A stretch of 64,000 bases of DNA from Actinoplanes philippinensis (GCF_900113015.1 NZ_FONV01000002.1:434001-498000); one strand, 5' to 3'; numbered from the stretch's first letter, positions 1 to 9,716 are shown. The notes: generated by a model not told the origin, from the letters alone. Translations and numbers: made by a program.

Positions 1-574
1 GGCCGATCATCGGGAAGAGCGGCATCGCCAGCTCACGCCAGTGGCCCAGCGCCACGCCCTTGCGGGCGATGACGTCGGCGCCCCACAGCACCATGGCGAG
101 TTTGGCCAGCTCACCGGGCTGCACACTGATCGAGCCGAAATAGAGCCAGTTCAGTTTGGCCGCGATCGGGCCGAGCGTCGTCACGCCCTGGGCGTCCCGG
201 CTCAGCACCCCCACCGAGGCCAGCCCGTTGATCACGGCGAGCAGCAGGAGCAGGACGATGGACGTGCCGAGCAGCACCCGGCCCAGGACCCGCAACGTCA
301 CCGTGGGCAGCCGCTGGAAGATCCAGAAGGCGACCAGGCCGAGCAGCGCGTACACCGCCTGGCTGCTGATCTCGGTGAACGCGTTGCCCTTCTCCGCATA
401 CGCCTTCACGCTGGTCGCCGAGAAGACCATGGTGAGGCCGATGAGCAGCAGCAACGCGCCGCTCGCGATCAGCAGATAGTACGAGGACAGGGGTCTGGCC
501 AGCAGCCCGTGCACGGCGGGCAGGAGCTGCCGGCTCAGTGACGGGCGGGCCTGCTGAGAACGGTCGTCCGCCAT
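1..574 (-). CDS. ftsW: FtsW, SEDS septal peptidoglycan polymerase (partial, 3' end outside window)
   Basis: Start of a SEDS-family glycosyltransferase that polymerises lipid II at the septum together with the class B penicillin-binding protein FtsI. Only the first 191 codons are in the window; the gene runs off the left edge. From the ATG at 574 the frame shows a short cytoplasmic N-terminus, three hydrophobic membrane segments within about the first 120 residues, and the SEDS signature QPGELAKLAMV near residue 155. It lies 69 bases behind mraY on the same strand; murD, which usually sits between these genes, is not there. RodA is the only serious alternative, and the position in the dcw cluster favours FtsW. 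Confidence 0.93.
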   Translation of the reverse strand, partial: MADDRSQQARPSLSRQLLPAVHGLLARPLSSYYLLIASGALLLLIGLTMVFSATSVKAYAEKGNAFTEISSQAVYALLGLVAFWIFQRLPTVTLRVLGRVLLGTSIVLLLLLAVINGLASVGVLSRDAQGVTTLGPIAAKLNWLYFGSISVQPGELAKLAMVLWGADVIARKGVALGHWRELAMPLFPMIG

Positions 575-643
575 ACCCCCATCATCGTCCGATGTCCACA
601 TCTCCCCGTGGCACGGCCATGGCGTGTCGCGGGGAGATCTGCA

Positions 644-1762
644 CTACCCCATGACCGCCAGATGCTCGCTGTAGAACAGGCCCAGGCCGATCGCCGCACA
701 GATGCCGGCGATGATCCAGAACCGGACCACGATGTTGACCTCGCTCCAGCCGGCCAGCTCGAAGTGGTGCTGCAGCGGCGACATCCGGAAGACCCGCTTG
801 CCGGTGGTCTTGAACGAGATGATCTGGATGACCACGGACATCGTGATGATCACGAACAGGCCGCCGATGATCACCGACAGCAGCGTGGTGCGGGTGGCCA
901 CGGCCAGACCGCCGATCAGGCCACCCAGCGCCAGCGCGCCGGTGTCACCCATGAAGATCCGGGCCGGGTTGGTGTTCCACCACAGGAAGCCGACACAGGC
1001 CGCCGCGGCGGCGGCCGCGATCATCGCGATCTCGAGGGGGTCCCGGACCTGATAACAGTGCTCCGCGGTGAGCGAGCCGGCCTGGCCGACGTAAGCGTTG
1101 TCACCGCACCAGTGCCGGTACTGCCAGAAGCCGATCAGCGAGTAGGCGCCGAGGACCAGGATCGACGCGCCGGTGGCGAGCCCGTCCAGGCCGTCGGTGA
1201 GGTTCACGCCGTTCGACATCGCCATGATCACGAAGACGAACACCATGACCGAGCCGACCTTGCCGACGTCGAGCCAGCTCACGTCCCGGATGAAGGAGAT
1301 CTTCTCGCTGGCCACGGTCTGGCCGTTGGTGCTCGGGAAGTACAGCGCGGCGATGCCGAACACGGTGCCGATCAGCAGCTGGCCGAGCAGCTTGCCCTTG
1401 GCGCTGAGACCGTCCGAGTTCTTCTTCCGCACCTTCAGGAAGTCGTCCAGGAAGCCGACCGCGCCGCAGAAGACGAAGAGGCCGAGCAGGACCAGGGCGG
1501 TCATGGTCGGCTTCTCCTGGGCGATCTGCCGGTCCGGCAGCGTGGTCAGCGCCAGGTGCCCGGCCGCGTAGGCGAAGACGGTGGCGATGATGAACGCCAC
1601 GCCGCCCATGGTCGGGGTGCCACGCTTGCCCAGGTGGGTCTGCGGCCCGATGGTACGGATCGGCTGCCCGGCCTTGAGCGCCGAGAAGACCCGGATCGCG
1701 AGGGGCGTGCCGAAGAGCGAGATGAGAAAGGCGACCGCGGCCGCGACGATGACTGCCCTCAC
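644..1762 (-). CDS. mraY: MraY, phospho-MurNAc-pentapeptide transferase
   Basis: Integral membrane enzyme that transfers phospho-MurNAc-pentapeptide from UDP to undecaprenyl phosphate, giving lipid I. The 372-residue length fits the family. About ten hydrophobic segments are visible, with the conserved cytoplasmic loops [19 protein letters not shown] and [12 protein letters not shown], which carry the catalytic aspartates, and a later [11 protein letters not shown] loop. The start chosen is the GTG at 1762 ([15 protein letters not shown]) because it overlaps the murF stop as GTGA and places the first membrane helix at the N-terminus; the frame stays open to 1921 but the extra residues are a shadow of murF. 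Transcribed with murF upstream and ftsW downstream. Confidence 0.97.
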   Translation of the reverse strand: MRAVIVAAAVAFLISLFGTPLAIRVFSALKAGQPIRTIGPQTHLGKRGTPTMGGVAFIIATVFAYAAGHLALTTLPDRQIAQEKPTMTALVLLGLFVFCGAVGFLDDFLKVRKKNSDGLSAKGKLLGQLLIGTVFGIAALYFPSTNGQTVASEKISFIRDVSWLDVGKVGSVMVFVFVIMAMSNGVNLTDGLDGLATGASILVLGAYSLIGFWQYRHWCGDNAYVGQAGSLTAEHCYQVRDPLEIAMIAAAAAAACVGFLWWNTNPARIFMGDTGALALGGLIGGLAVATRTTLLSVIIGGLFVIITMSVVIQIISFKTTGKRVFRMSPLQHHFELAGWSEVNIVVRFWIIAGICAAIGLGLFYSEHLAVMG

Positions 1763-3141
1763 GTGGGCTGAACCTCCTCGGGCCGCCGCAACCAGTCGGC
1801 GACGTCCCATGTCCGGTACCGGGAACCCTTGACCAGCACGACATCGTCGGCGCGCAGGTCGTGGCGCAGGATCTCGATCGCGGCGGCCTGGTCCTCGGCG
1901 AGGAGCCCCGTGCCCCGCCACCCGGCCACTCCGGCGGCGCCGTCCAGGATCGGACCCGCGCTGCCGGTCACCGCGATCAGCCGGTCCACGCCCAGCTCGG
2001 CGGCGAGCCGCCCGACCTCGGCGTGACCGGACACCTCGTGCTCGCCGAGCTCGGCCATGAAGCCGAGGACGGCGGTGGTGCGCTTGCCGCCGCCCATCGC
2101 CGCCAGCGCCCGCAGAGCGGCCGAGGTCGACGACGGATTGGCGTTGTACGAGTCGTCGACGACCGTGACCCCGTCCGGCCTGGTGTAGACGTCCATCCGG
2201 CGCTCGGACGCGATGCCGACCTCGCCGAGCGCCGTCACCAGGTCGTCGAACTCCATCCCGGCGGCCAGCGCCACCGCGCCCGCGGCCAGGGTGTTGGCGA
2301 CCTGGTGCTCACCGGCGGTGCGGAGCCGGACGGTCCCCGACCGGGTGCCGTCGGAGATCGTGTAGGACGCCCGGCCGGCCGCGTCGAGCGTGACGTCAGC
2401 AGCGGTCAGCGACCCGGTCGAGCCGACCAGGACCACCCGGGCCGAGGTGCGCGGCGCCATCGCGGCCACCAGGGGGTCGTCGGCGTTGAGCACCGCCACG
2501 CCGGACTCCGGGAGCGCCTCCACCAGCTCGCCCTTGGCCAGCGCGGTGCCCTCCTTGGAACCGAACTCACCGATGTGGGCCGCGCCGATGTTCAGCACCA
2601 CGCCGATCGACGGGCGGGCGATCTCGGTCAGGTACCGGATGTGCCCGACCCCGCGCGCGCCCATCTCCAGCACCAGGAACGCGGTCTTCTCCGAGGCCCG
2701 CAACACGGTGTACGGGAAACCCAGCTCGTTGTTGAGCGAGCCGGGCAGGGCCACCGTGGGACCGAGCCGGGACAGCAGCTGCCCGATGTAGTCCTTCGTG
2801 GTCGTCTTGCCGGACGAGCCGGTCAGCCCGATCACGGTCAGGTCGTGCAGCCGGGCCACCACGGCCCGGGCCAGGTCGGCCACCGCGGCCAGCGGGTCGG
2901 CCACGACGACGCCGGGCACACCGGTGTCCCGCGAGCCGAGCACCGCGGCGGCGCCCCGCTCGACGGCGGCGGCCGCGAAGTCGTGCCCGTCGGCCTTCTC
3001 ACCGGCGAAGGCGAGGAACAGGCCGCCCGGGCCGATCTTGCGGGAGTCGTACTCGACGTCGCCGGTCACCAGCACCGACGGGTCGCCGACGACCCGCCCG
3101 CCGGTGATCCCGGCGATCTCCGCCAGGGTCAGGGAGATCAT
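1759..3141 (-). CDS. murF: MurF, UDP-MurNAc-tripeptide--D-Ala-D-Ala ligase
   Basis: Cytoplasmic ATP-dependent Mur ligase that adds D-Ala-D-Ala to the UDP-MurNAc tripeptide. It is 460 residues, typical for MurF. An N-terminal UDP-binding domain (from [15 protein letters not shown]) is followed by the P-loop [15 protein letters not shown] near residue 110, the central ligase residues around [13 protein letters not shown], and a C-terminal domain with [10 protein letters not shown], a MurF/MurE signature. The ATG at 3141 overlaps the murE stop (ATGA) and its own stop overlaps the mraY GTG, so translation is probably coupled through murE-murF-mraY. Confidence 0.97.
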   Translation of the reverse strand: MISLTLAEIAGITGGRVVGDPSVLVTGDVEYDSRKIGPGGLFLAFAGEKADGHDFAAAAVERGAAAVLGSRDTGVPGVVVADPLAAVADLARAVVARLHDLTVIGLTGSSGKTTTKDYIGQLLSRLGPTVALPGSLNNELGFPYTVLRASEKTAFLVLEMGARGVGHIRYLTEIARPSIGVVLNIGAAHIGEFGSKEGTALAKGELVEALPESGVAVLNADDPLVAAMAPRTSARVVLVGSTGSLTAADVTLDAAGRASYTISDGTRSGTVRLRTAGEHQVANTLAAGAVALAAGMEFDDLVTALGEVGIASERRMDVYTRPDGVTVVDDSYNANPSSTSAALRALAAMGGGKRTTAVLGFMAELGEHEVSGHAEVGRLAAELGVDRLIAVTGSAGPILDGAAGVAGWRGTGLLAEDQAAAIEILRHDLRADDVVLVKGSRYRTWDVADWLRRPEEVQPT

Positions 3142-4643
3142 GCGCGCGCCTCCAGAGCGGTCGCCAGCTCGATACGGTCGTCGAACGGCAGCACCTCGCC
3201 GTTCACCTCCTGGCCGAGCTCGTTGCCCTTGCCCAGCACCGCGATCACGTCACCGGCGGAGGCCAGGCGCACGGCCTCGGCGATGGCGGAGCGGCGCCCC
3301 GCCACTTCAATGATCTTGGCGGGCGTCGAGGCCTCTTCCGCACCCACGCGGACCGCCGATCGTACGAAAGCGGGGTCTTCGGTCCTGGGGTTGTCATCGG
3401 TGATGATCACCAAGTCGGACCCCTGCGCCGCGGCCGCGCCCATCAGAGGCCGTTTGCCCTGGTCCCGGTCGCCGCCGGCGCCGAGGACGCAGATCAGCCG
3501 CCCGCCGCGCGCGGTGGCGAGCCCGCGCAGCGCGGCAAGTGCCGCGACGATCGCGTTGGGCTTGTGGGCGTAATCGACCACGCCGAGGATCTCGCCGGGC
3601 GCCTCGACCAGTTCCAGCCGGCCCGGCACACCGCGGCAGGAGGCGATGCCGGCGCCCGCGACCCGGGCGTCCACCCCCACCGCCACCAGCAGCGCGAGGG
3701 CCAGCAGCGCGTTCGCGACGTTGTGCAGGCCGGGCAGCGTCACGCCGGTCTCGACCGTCCGGCCGTCCGGGCCGTGCGCCGTGAAGACCTGGCCGAAATC
3801 GGACGGCCGCACGTCGGAGGCCCACCACGTCGCCGCCGGATCGCCGGACGCCGAGTAGGTGATCGTCGACGGCTTGAACAGCGGCCGCAGCGCGGGATCG
3901 TCGAAGTTGAGCACCTCGGCGGCGGACCGGCCGTCGAAGAGCCGCGCCTTCGCCTCGAAGTAGTCCTCCGAGGTCGGGTGGAAATCGAGGTGGTCCTGGC
4001 CGAAGTTGGTGTAGCCGCCGGCCGCGAAGCGGATGCCCCCGGCCCGGCCCATCACCAGCGCGTGGCTGGAGACCTCCATGACCACCGCCTCGACGCCGCG
4101 CTCGACGCCGGTGGCCAGGATCGCCTGCAGGTCGGTGGCCTCCGGTGTGGTCCGCACGCTCTTGACCACCAGGTCGCCGAGCCGCGTCTCCACCGTGCCG
4201 ACCAGCCCGGTCACCCGGCCGGCGGCCCGCAGGCCGGCTTCGACCAGGTAGGACGTGGAGGTCTTGCCGGCCGTCCCGGTGATGCCGATCATCGTGAGCC
4301 GGCGCGACGGCTCGCCGTAGATCGCCGCCGAGGCCGTGCCGAGCACCGCCCGCGGGTCGTCTGCCACCAGGACCGGCAGCCCCGCGGCGACCGCGGCGGG
4401 CCGGCCGGCCGGATCGGTCAGGACCGCGACGGCACCGGAGCGCGCGGCGTCCGCCACGAACTCGGCGCCGTGCCGGTTGGCGCCGGGGAGCGCCGCGTAG
4501 AGATCACCCGGGCGCACCTCCCGGCTACTGTGTGTAACACCGGTGACCGGGACGTCACCGCCGGTCAGATCTGCCGGTAACAGCTCCGCGAGCCGCGCCA
4601 GCAGGCACGGCTCCACGGTCTCGGGACGTGGAATGCCGGACAC
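3138..4643 (-). CDS. murE: MurE, UDP-MurNAc-dipeptide--diamino acid ligase
   Basis: Cytoplasmic Mur ligase that adds the third stem residue to UDP-MurNAc-L-Ala-D-Glu. It has 501 residues. The ATP P-loop GITGTAGKTSTSYL is near residue 120, TTPEATDLQ binds the UDP-MurNAc substrate, and the C-terminal domain has the motif DNPRTED. In MurE the motif DNPR is associated with meso-diaminopimelate selectivity, which agrees with Micromonosporaceae wall chemistry. The GTG at 4643 is used (VSGIPRPETVEP). The stop overlaps the murF ATG, and 56 bases separate the gene from ftsI. Confidence 0.96.
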   Translation of the reverse strand: MSGIPRPETVEPCLLARLAELLPADLTGGDVPVTGVTHSSREVRPGDLYAALPGANRHGAEFVADAARSGAVAVLTDPAGRPAAVAAGLPVLVADDPRAVLGTASAAIYGEPSRRLTMIGITGTAGKTSTSYLVEAGLRAAGRVTGLVGTVETRLGDLVVKSVRTTPEATDLQAILATGVERGVEAVVMEVSSHALVMGRAGGIRFAAGGYTNFGQDHLDFHPTSEDYFEAKARLFDGRSAAEVLNFDDPALRPLFKPSTITYSASGDPAATWWASDVRPSDFGQVFTAHGPDGRTVETGVTLPGLHNVANALLALALLVAVGVDARVAGAGIASCRGVPGRLELVEAPGEILGVVDYAHKPNAIVAALAALRGLATARGGRLICVLGAGGDRDQGKRPLMGAAAAQGSDLVIITDDNPRTEDPAFVRSAVRVGAEEASTPAKIIEVAGRRSAIAEAVRLASAGDVIAVLGKGNELGQEVNGEVLPFDDRIELATALEARA

Positions 4644-4699
4644 GGCGTCAGACCCTACCCCGTCTCCGACGGCTCGTCGTCAACGCCATGCGACCCGCG

Positions 4700-6958
4700 T
4701 CATTCCTTGATCTTGAATTCCGGCGCCTTCGTGCCCGACGGCGGCACGTGGTTCTGGCGCAGGACGTAGGACATCATCTCGCTGAACGCCGGGGCCGCCA
4801 CGTCACCGCCGCCGCCGCTGCTCACGTCCATCGACACCGCGATCACGTACCGCGGGTTCTCGGCCGGCGCCATGCCGACGAACGAGCTGGCGTTGTTGCT
4901 GGTGTACTGCCCGTTGACGAGCAGTTTGCCGGTCCCGGTCTTGCCCGCCACCCGGTAACCGGGCACCTGGGCCGCGAGGCCGGTGGCGTGCTCGACGGTG
5001 GTCACCGACTCCATGATCAGACGCAGCTCCTGCGCGACGTTCGCGTCCAGCACCCGGTGCGTCGACGGTGTCGGGCCCGGCGTCTGGGCGCCGTTCTCCC
5101 CGGAGATGGTCGCCTTGATCAGGTGCGGCTGGATGTAGACGCCGTCGTTGGCGATCGCGCCGTACCCGGCCGCCATCTGGATCAGGGTGGCCGACACGCT
5201 GTGCCCGATCGGCACCGAGCCGTACGAGGAGCCACTCCAGTCGGCCGGTTCGAGCAGGTCGCCCTCCGCCTCGGCGGGCACCCCCTCGCCGGTCGCCTTC
5301 CCCAGCCCGAACTTCTGCTGGTACTCGTAGACCTTCTCCTTGCCGAGCCGGTCGGCGAGCAGGATGGTGCCCACGTTCGAGGAGAAGGCGAGCAGACCGG
5401 GCAGTGTCATCCGGCTGCCCTTGTCCTGCGGGTGGGTGTCCTCGAAGGTGGTGTCGCCCTTCTTGATCCCCGGTCCGATGGTGATCAGCTCGTCCGGCTT
5501 GACCACGCCCTCCTGCAGGGCGGCGCCGAAGATGAAGGCCTTGTGGCTCGACCCCGGATCGGTGACGACGGCGCTCGGCATGTCGACCCGCTCGATCGGG
5601 TCCACCTTGTTCGGCTCCGCCGCGTTGAAGAGCGGATAGCTGGCCTGCGCCAGCACCTCCCCGGTACGGGCGTCGAGCACCACCGCGCCGCCGACCCGCG
5701 CGTTCTTCTTCTTGCCCGCCGCGTCCAGCACCCGCTGCACCATGAACTGCAGGTCCTGGTCGATGGTGAGCTGCAGCGAGTTGCCCGGCCGGGCCTCGAT
5801 GTCCTGCTGGAAGCCACCCGGGATCGGCTTGTTGAGCTTGCCCGTGCCGACCTCGAAGACCCGCTTGCCGTCGGTGCCGTGCAGGAGGTCGTCGTAACGC
5901 GCCTCCAGGCCCTCCAGGCCGCGGCCCTCCTCGCCGGTGAACCCGATCAGGTTCGACGCGAGGTCGCCGCCGGGCACGTCCCGCCGCTCGTCGGCGTGCG
6001 TGTAGATGCCGTCGAGGTTCAGCGAGTCGATCTGGTCGGCGACCCCCAGGTCCACGCCACGGTCCAGGTAGCGGAACTTCGTCCACTGGCCGAGCACCTG
6101 CTTGCGCTGCATGTTCGCGGCCAGCTCGGACTGCGGGACGCCCAGCAGCGGAGCGAGCTTCGCGGCCGTGCCCGGGATGTTCTGCTGCAGGCCCTCGTTC
6201 TCCGGGTCGGCGTAGACGTACCGCGCCTCCACGCTGTGCGCCAGGACGTTGCCGTTGCGGTCCAGGATGCTGCCGCGCGGCGCCGGCAGCTTGACGCTGC
6301 TCAGCCTGTTCTCGCGCAGCTCCAGCAGGCTGGCCGCCTCCTCCGGGGAGGTCGCGACCTGAAGCACCACCAGGCGCACGCCGATGGTGACGAAGAGGGA
6401 GAGCGCCAGGACGGTGCCGAGCCGCAGCCGCCGGGTGCTGTTGGCGAGTCTGGGCGGCTCCGCCGGGACCGGCCGGCGGCGCTCGGGCGCCTTCTTCCGG
6501 GGCCGCTCCGGCTCTCTCGCCCGGACTCTTTCCCGCGGCTTCTCCGGCTCACGCGTCTTCGCCCTCGGCTTGGGCTGTTCCCGTGGCTTGAGCTGCTCGC
6601 GGGGCTTGGCCTGCTCGCGGGGCTTGGCCTCGTCCCGGGGCTTGGGCTGCTCGCGCTGGGGCGGCGGCTCGGCGGTGCGGCCGCGCGACCGGGTCCGCTG
6701 GCCGCCCTCACCGCCGTCGAGCACCTGCAGCGCCGGGCGGAACGGGTCGGCGCTGCGGCCGCTGTCCCGCGGTGCCCGGCCGCGCTCGGCCACGGTCCGC
6801 CCGCGCGGGGTGTAGGCGCGTGCCTCCCCGATGCTGGAGCGGCCGCGCCGGCTGTCGCGGGGATTCTCCTCCGGCTCCTCACCGGGCAGGTCACGTGACG
6901 AACCGCGCCGGGGCGAAGTGCCCCGGCGCGGTGTCTCGTCGTCGGCTCGCGGCGACAT
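4700..6958 (-). CDS. ftsI: FtsI / PbpB, septal transpeptidase with an enlarged charged N-terminus
   Basis: Class B penicillin-binding protein that cross-links septal peptidoglycan with FtsW. The 752 residues comprise a cytoplasmic tail of about 155 residues, a single membrane helix (LGTVLALSLFVTIGVRLVVL), a dimerisation region, and a transpeptidase domain with the serine motif SSHK (Lys near 473), SSN, and KTGTGK. The cytoplasmic tail is unusually long and carries several hexapeptide-like repeats of the KPREQ type (about 6550-6660), encoded by 18-base repeats, so it is highly basic, acidic and proline-rich. The gene sits between ftsL (7 bases upstream) and murE. The tail may bind divisome partners, which is inference. 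Confidence 0.96.
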   Translation of the reverse strand: MSPRADDETPRRGTSPRRGSSRDLPGEEPEENPRDSRRGRSSIGEARAYTPRGRTVAERGRAPRDSGRSADPFRPALQVLDGGEGGQRTRSRGRTAEPPPQREQPKPRDEAKPREQAKPREQLKPREQPKPRAKTREPEKPRERVRAREPERPRKKAPERRRPVPAEPPRLANSTRRLRLGTVLALSLFVTIGVRLVVLQVATSPEEAASLLELRENRLSSVKLPAPRGSILDRNGNVLAHSVEARYVYADPENEGLQQNIPGTAAKLAPLLGVPQSELAANMQRKQVLGQWTKFRYLDRGVDLGVADQIDSLNLDGIYTHADERRDVPGGDLASNLIGFTGEEGRGLEGLEARYDDLLHGTDGKRVFEVGTGKLNKPIPGGFQQDIEARPGNSLQLTIDQDLQFMVQRVLDAAGKKKNARVGGAVVLDARTGEVLAQASYPLFNAAEPNKVDPIERVDMPSAVVTDPGSSHKAFIFGAALQEGVVKPDELITIGPGIKKGDTTFEDTHPQDKGSRMTLPGLLAFSSNVGTILLADRLGKEKVYEYQQKFGLGKATGEGVPAEAEGDLLEPADWSGSSYGSVPIGHSVSATLIQMAAGYGAIANDGVYIQPHLIKATISGENGAQTPGPTPSTHRVLDANVAQELRLIMESVTTVEHATGLAAQVPGYRVAGKTGTGKLLVNGQYTSNNASSFVGMAPAENPRYVIAVSMDVSSGGGGDVAAPAFSEMMSYVLRQNHVPPSGTKAPEFKIKE

Positions 6959-6965
6959 GGCGGGC

Positions 6966-7610
6966 CTACCGCCCGGCCGCGGCGGACGGCGTGAGGTCCT
7001 TGCGCAGCCCGTCGTCCGTGGTCGGCGCCGTCGGGCCCTTGCCGGGCACCGGCATCCCGACGATCTCGCCGTTCGGCAGCCAGACGACAGCGGGCTTCTC
7101 CGCCTGGACCAGGCCCAGCCGCTTCGCCGCCGCGTGCAGCTTGCCCGGCCCGGACGCGTCGACGATCTGCCGCTTCAGGTCGTGCTCGCGCTGGTCCAGC
7201 GTGGCCTTCTCCTGGCGCAGGGCGTCCAGCCGGAACGACTGCTCCACCGTCTTGGTGTTGACCAGCAGGATGCCGACCACACCGATCAGCACCACGGCGA
7301 TGATCGCCGTGGCGAACGCGGCCCGTGGCGCCCGGACCGGGATCGGCGGCGCCACCCAGAGCCGCAGCCGGCCCGGCATCGGCGCCGGATCCCCCGTCAC
7401 CTCGATCGACAGCGCGGTGGCGCCGTCGACCGGTGCGGCATCCCGAGCCCCCCGGCTCCGGATCCCTGACCGGCGCGTGTCGGCCGGTTCGGACCGGCGC
7501 GTCCCCCGAGCGCCGCCCCTCATGGTTTCGGCATCGCGGCTGCTCCGGCGCGTGGTGCGCGGCTGCGCCGATCGGCCCCCCGACCGCGGCGCTTCGGATC
7601 GCTCGCTCAT
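6966..7610 (-). CDS. ftsL: FtsL-like divisome protein with one membrane helix and a coiled coil
   Basis: A 214-residue bitopic protein in the usual ftsL slot between rsmH and ftsI. The first 110 residues are basic and low in complexity, followed by one membrane helix ([20 protein letters not shown], near residues 99-118) and a heptad-like segment rich in Leu, Glu and Arg ([20 protein letters not shown]), then a short extracytoplasmic end. This is the FtsL/DivIC plan: a coiled coil that bridges FtsI/FtsW with FtsQ. The sequence diverges quickly across species, so the call rests on topology and position. The ATG overlaps the rsmH stop by 4 bases. Confidence 0.88.
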   Translation of the reverse strand: MSERSEAPRSGGRSAQPRTTRRSSRDAETMRGGARGTRRSEPADTRRSGIRSRGARDAAPVDGATALSIEVTGDPAPMPGRLRLWVAPPIPVRAPRAAFATAIIAVVLIGVVGILLVNTKTVEQSFRLDALRQEKATLDQREHDLKRQIVDASGPGKLHAAAKRLGLVQAEKPAVVWLPNGEIVGMPVPGKGPTAPTTDDGLRKDLTPSAAAGR

Positions 7611-8698
7611 GCTCGTCCCTCCCCCTCTACATTCGCCCCAGGGCGTATCCGCCCTCGTCCCCCACGCGTTGTAGACATTCGGGGCCGCTCGCGGCCGGCT
7701 CCGAACGCCTTCTCGAACTTGCTCGCCTGCTCCTGCTCGTCGATCCGTTCCACCGCACGCAGCTTCACCGAGGCCGCCCTCGGGTTCGCCGCCACCTCCG
7801 CCTCGCTGGGCGGCTCCGACCCGCGGGTCAGCAGCCTCAGGCTCGGACCGGTGCCCGGGAGCTCGACCGGAAGGTCGACCGGCCCGGTGCTGCGCGACCT
7901 CGCGGCGAGCTCGCGCTTGACGATCCTGTCCTCCAACGATTGATAACTCATCACCACAAGGCGCCCATGCGGCGCCAACGCGTCCAAAGCTGCCGGAACC
8001 GCCGCTTCCAGCGCCTCCAGCTCCCTGTTCACCTCAATGCGTAGTGCCTGAAATGTCCTTTTTGCGGGATTTCCACCCGTTCGCCGCGCGGCGGCCGGGA
8101 TGGCGTCCTTCACCAGCTCGGCCAGCCGGGCCGTCGAGGTGATCCGCGCCTTCGCCCGCTCCCGCACGATCGACGAGACGATCCGCGGCGCGAACTTCTC
8201 CTCGCCGTACTGCCGCAAAACGCGAACAAGATCACCCGGCTCGTACGTGTTGACGACCTCCTCCGCGGTTACCCCGCGGGACTGGTCCATCCGCATGTCC
8301 AAGGGCGCGTCCTGCGCATACGCGAAACCACGATCCGCCTCGTCCAGCTGCAACGACGAGACCCCGAGATCGAAGAGCCCGCTGTGGATCGCCGGGATCC
8401 CCAGCTCCTCGAGAACGCGCGGCAGCTCGTCGTAGACGGCGTGGACCAGGTGCGTGCGATCACCGAAACGGATCAGCCGGTGCCGGGCGTGCGCCAGAGC
8501 CTCGGTGTCCCGGTCGAGCCCGATCAGGACCGCGTCCGGATACCGCTCGAGGACCGCCTCGGCGTGCCCGCCCAGACCGAGCGTGAAGTCGACGTGAACA
8601 GCACCCGGCAGCGTGAGGGCGGGATCGAGCAGCTCGAGGCAGCGCTCGAGCAGCACCGGCACATGCGTGCCCCGCGGCTCCCCCATGTCGACCCCCAT
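7607..8698 (-). CDS. rsmH: RsmH (MraW), 16S rRNA (cytosine-1402 N4)-methyltransferase
   Basis: S-adenosylmethionine-dependent methyltransferase that modifies C1402 in the ribosomal P site, the second gene of almost all dcw clusters. Family motifs are [13 protein letters not shown] near the start, [14 protein letters not shown] (cofactor loop), [20 protein letters not shown], and [18 protein letters not shown] near the C-terminus. Two starts are plausible: ATG at 8698 ([10 protein letters not shown], 363 residues) and ATG at 8686 (359 residues), the latter preceded by a GGGGG run; the frame is open further upstream but without family resemblance. A 227-base spacer separates it from mraZ. Confidence 0.95.
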   Translation of the reverse strand: MGVDMGEPRGTHVPVLLERCLELLDPALTLPGAVHVDFTLGLGGHAEAVLERYPDAVLIGLDRDTEALAHARHRLIRFGDRTHLVHAVYDELPRVLEELGIPAIHSGLFDLGVSSLQLDEADRGFAYAQDAPLDMRMDQSRGVTAEEVVNTYEPGDLVRVLRQYGEEKFAPRIVSSIVRERAKARITSTARLAELVKDAIPAAARRTGGNPAKRTFQALRIEVNRELEALEAAVPAALDALAPHGRLVVMSYQSLEDRIVKRELAARSRSTGPVDLPVELPGTGPSLRLLTRGSEPPSEAEVAANPRAASVKLRAVERIDEQEQASKFEKAFGAGRERPRMSTTRGGRGRIRPGANVEGEGRA

Positions 8699-8925
8699 TG
8701 CCGTGCCCGCTCGCGTCCCACTCGTTGTCGTCCGTTGCCGTTCGGCCCGGTCGCCCGTCCGTACCACCAGATCCCCATCCGCTCTCATGTCCCGCGCCGG
8801 CGAACCGGCCCCGGACACGCGCCTGGCGCCGGGGAAGAGGCGCCAGGAGCGGGAGCGGCTGGAGATCTCGCAGTACGGCGGCAGTGGCGTCCGGGCCGAA
8901 CCAGCCGGCCGTCCGAGTGCCACGC

Positions 8926-9357
8926 CTACAGTCCGCCGGGCAGCACCCCCTCCTCGATGTCGGCGAACTCTTCCTCGCTCGCCGAGAGGTAGTCATCCCA
9001 GGACTGCTTGTCCCAGATCTCGACCCGGGTGCTCGCGCCGATCACCACGAGATCACGACCAAGACTGGCATACTCCCGCAAATGGGCAGGAATCGTAACC
9101 CTGCCCTGCTTGTCGGGAACCTCGTCGTGCGCGCTCGCGAAGAAGACCCGGCTGTACGCCCGGGCCGCCTTGTTCGTGACCGGCGCCTCGCGCAGCTGAC
9201 CGGCGATGCGCTGGAACTCCGGCATCGGGAACACGTACAGACAGCGCTCCTGTCCCTTCGTGATCACGACACCTCCCGCCAGCCCATCACGGAACTTCGC
9301 CGGGAGGATCAGCCGGCCCTTCTCGTCCAGGCGCGGGGTGTGTGTGCCGAGGAACAT
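8926..9357 (-). CDS. mraZ: MraZ, transcriptional regulator of the dcw cluster
   Basis: A 143-residue AbrB-fold DNA-binding protein that forms ring oligomers and controls its own operon. Two SpoVT-AbrB-like repeats are visible: the first around [17 protein letters not shown] (residues 8-24) and the second around [16 protein letters not shown] (residues 81-96). It is the first gene of the division operon. The promoter about 105 bases upstream contains four GTGG-type boxes at 10-base spacing, the expected MraZ targets, so autoregulation is likely. Confidence 0.97.
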   Translation of the reverse strand: MFLGTHTPRLDEKGRLILPAKFRDGLAGGVVITKGQERCLYVFPMPEFQRIAGQLREAPVTNKAARAYSRVFFASAHDEVPDKQGRVTIPAHLREYASLGRDLVVIGASTRVEIWDKQSWDDYLSASEEEFADIEEGVLPGGL

Positions 9358-9454
9358 CGGCCCCCACCCCTGTGCCGTGGCGGCCGCTCCATCGCGGAGG
9401 GAGCTGATCGCCTGTCAACTTCGGGCCGGCAGGTCCGGCGTCACTCCTCCGCCC

Positions 9455-9496
9455 TGCCACTGCGCCCCACTCTACTCCACTTCCCTCCACCTGCAA
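9455..9496 (-). promoter_or_regulatory. mraZ promoter overlaid by four MraZ boxes
   Basis: On the minus strand the hexamers GTGGAG, GTGGAG, GTGGGG and GTGGCA occupy 9490-9485, 9480-9475, 9470-9465 and 9460-9455, an exact 10-base period. A -35-like TTGCAG (9496-9491) and -10-like TAGAGT (9474-9469), separated by 16 bases, lie within the boxes, which places the start of transcription near 9462 and gives a leader of about 105 bases. MraZ binding to tandem GTGG(A/T)G repeats is established for the family. A bound MraZ ring would cover both promoter elements, so repression is the natural reading. Confidence 0.8.
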
Positions 9497-9552
9497 CCCA
9501 AAAGCGAACCCTCACGAGCCGTTCTCACGGACGTAATCCCAGTTCACAGGCG

Positions 9553-9706
9553 GTGGGGCGGAGTGGAGGGGGTGACCATGATCAACAAGGTCCGGTTTCC
9601 GACATCGGGACCGCAAGGGCGAAAACAGCCCGCCGATATGCCGGTCCTGGGCAGATTTCGCGCCACGGTGGAGGGAAATGGAGGCCCCGGGTGGAGGAAA
9701 GTGGAC
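9553..9706 (+). promoter_or_regulatory. Extra MraZ-box-like hexamers on the opposite strand
   Basis: Plus-strand GTGGGG at 9553 and GTGGAG at 9563 are 10 bases apart; further upstream of mraZ, GTGGAG (9668), ATGGAG (9678), GTGGAG (9691) and GTGGAC (9701) form two more 10-base pairs. They resemble the mraZ operator but point the other way and lie 60-250 bases upstream of the mraZ promoter. No plus-strand gene follows. Whether MraZ binds them is unknown. Confidence 0.4.
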
Positions 9707-9716
9707 GTACACAACA

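Noticed and set aside
1759..1921. A longer MraY starting near 1921
   Set aside because: The added residues are Arg/Pro-rich shadow of murF; the GTG at 1762 with the GTGA overlap gives the family length.
4628..6898. A 756-codon plus-strand open frame opposite ftsI
   Set aside because: It is a shadow of ftsI caused by high GC content; it has no ribosome site or domain, while the minus frame has all penicillin-binding-protein motifs.
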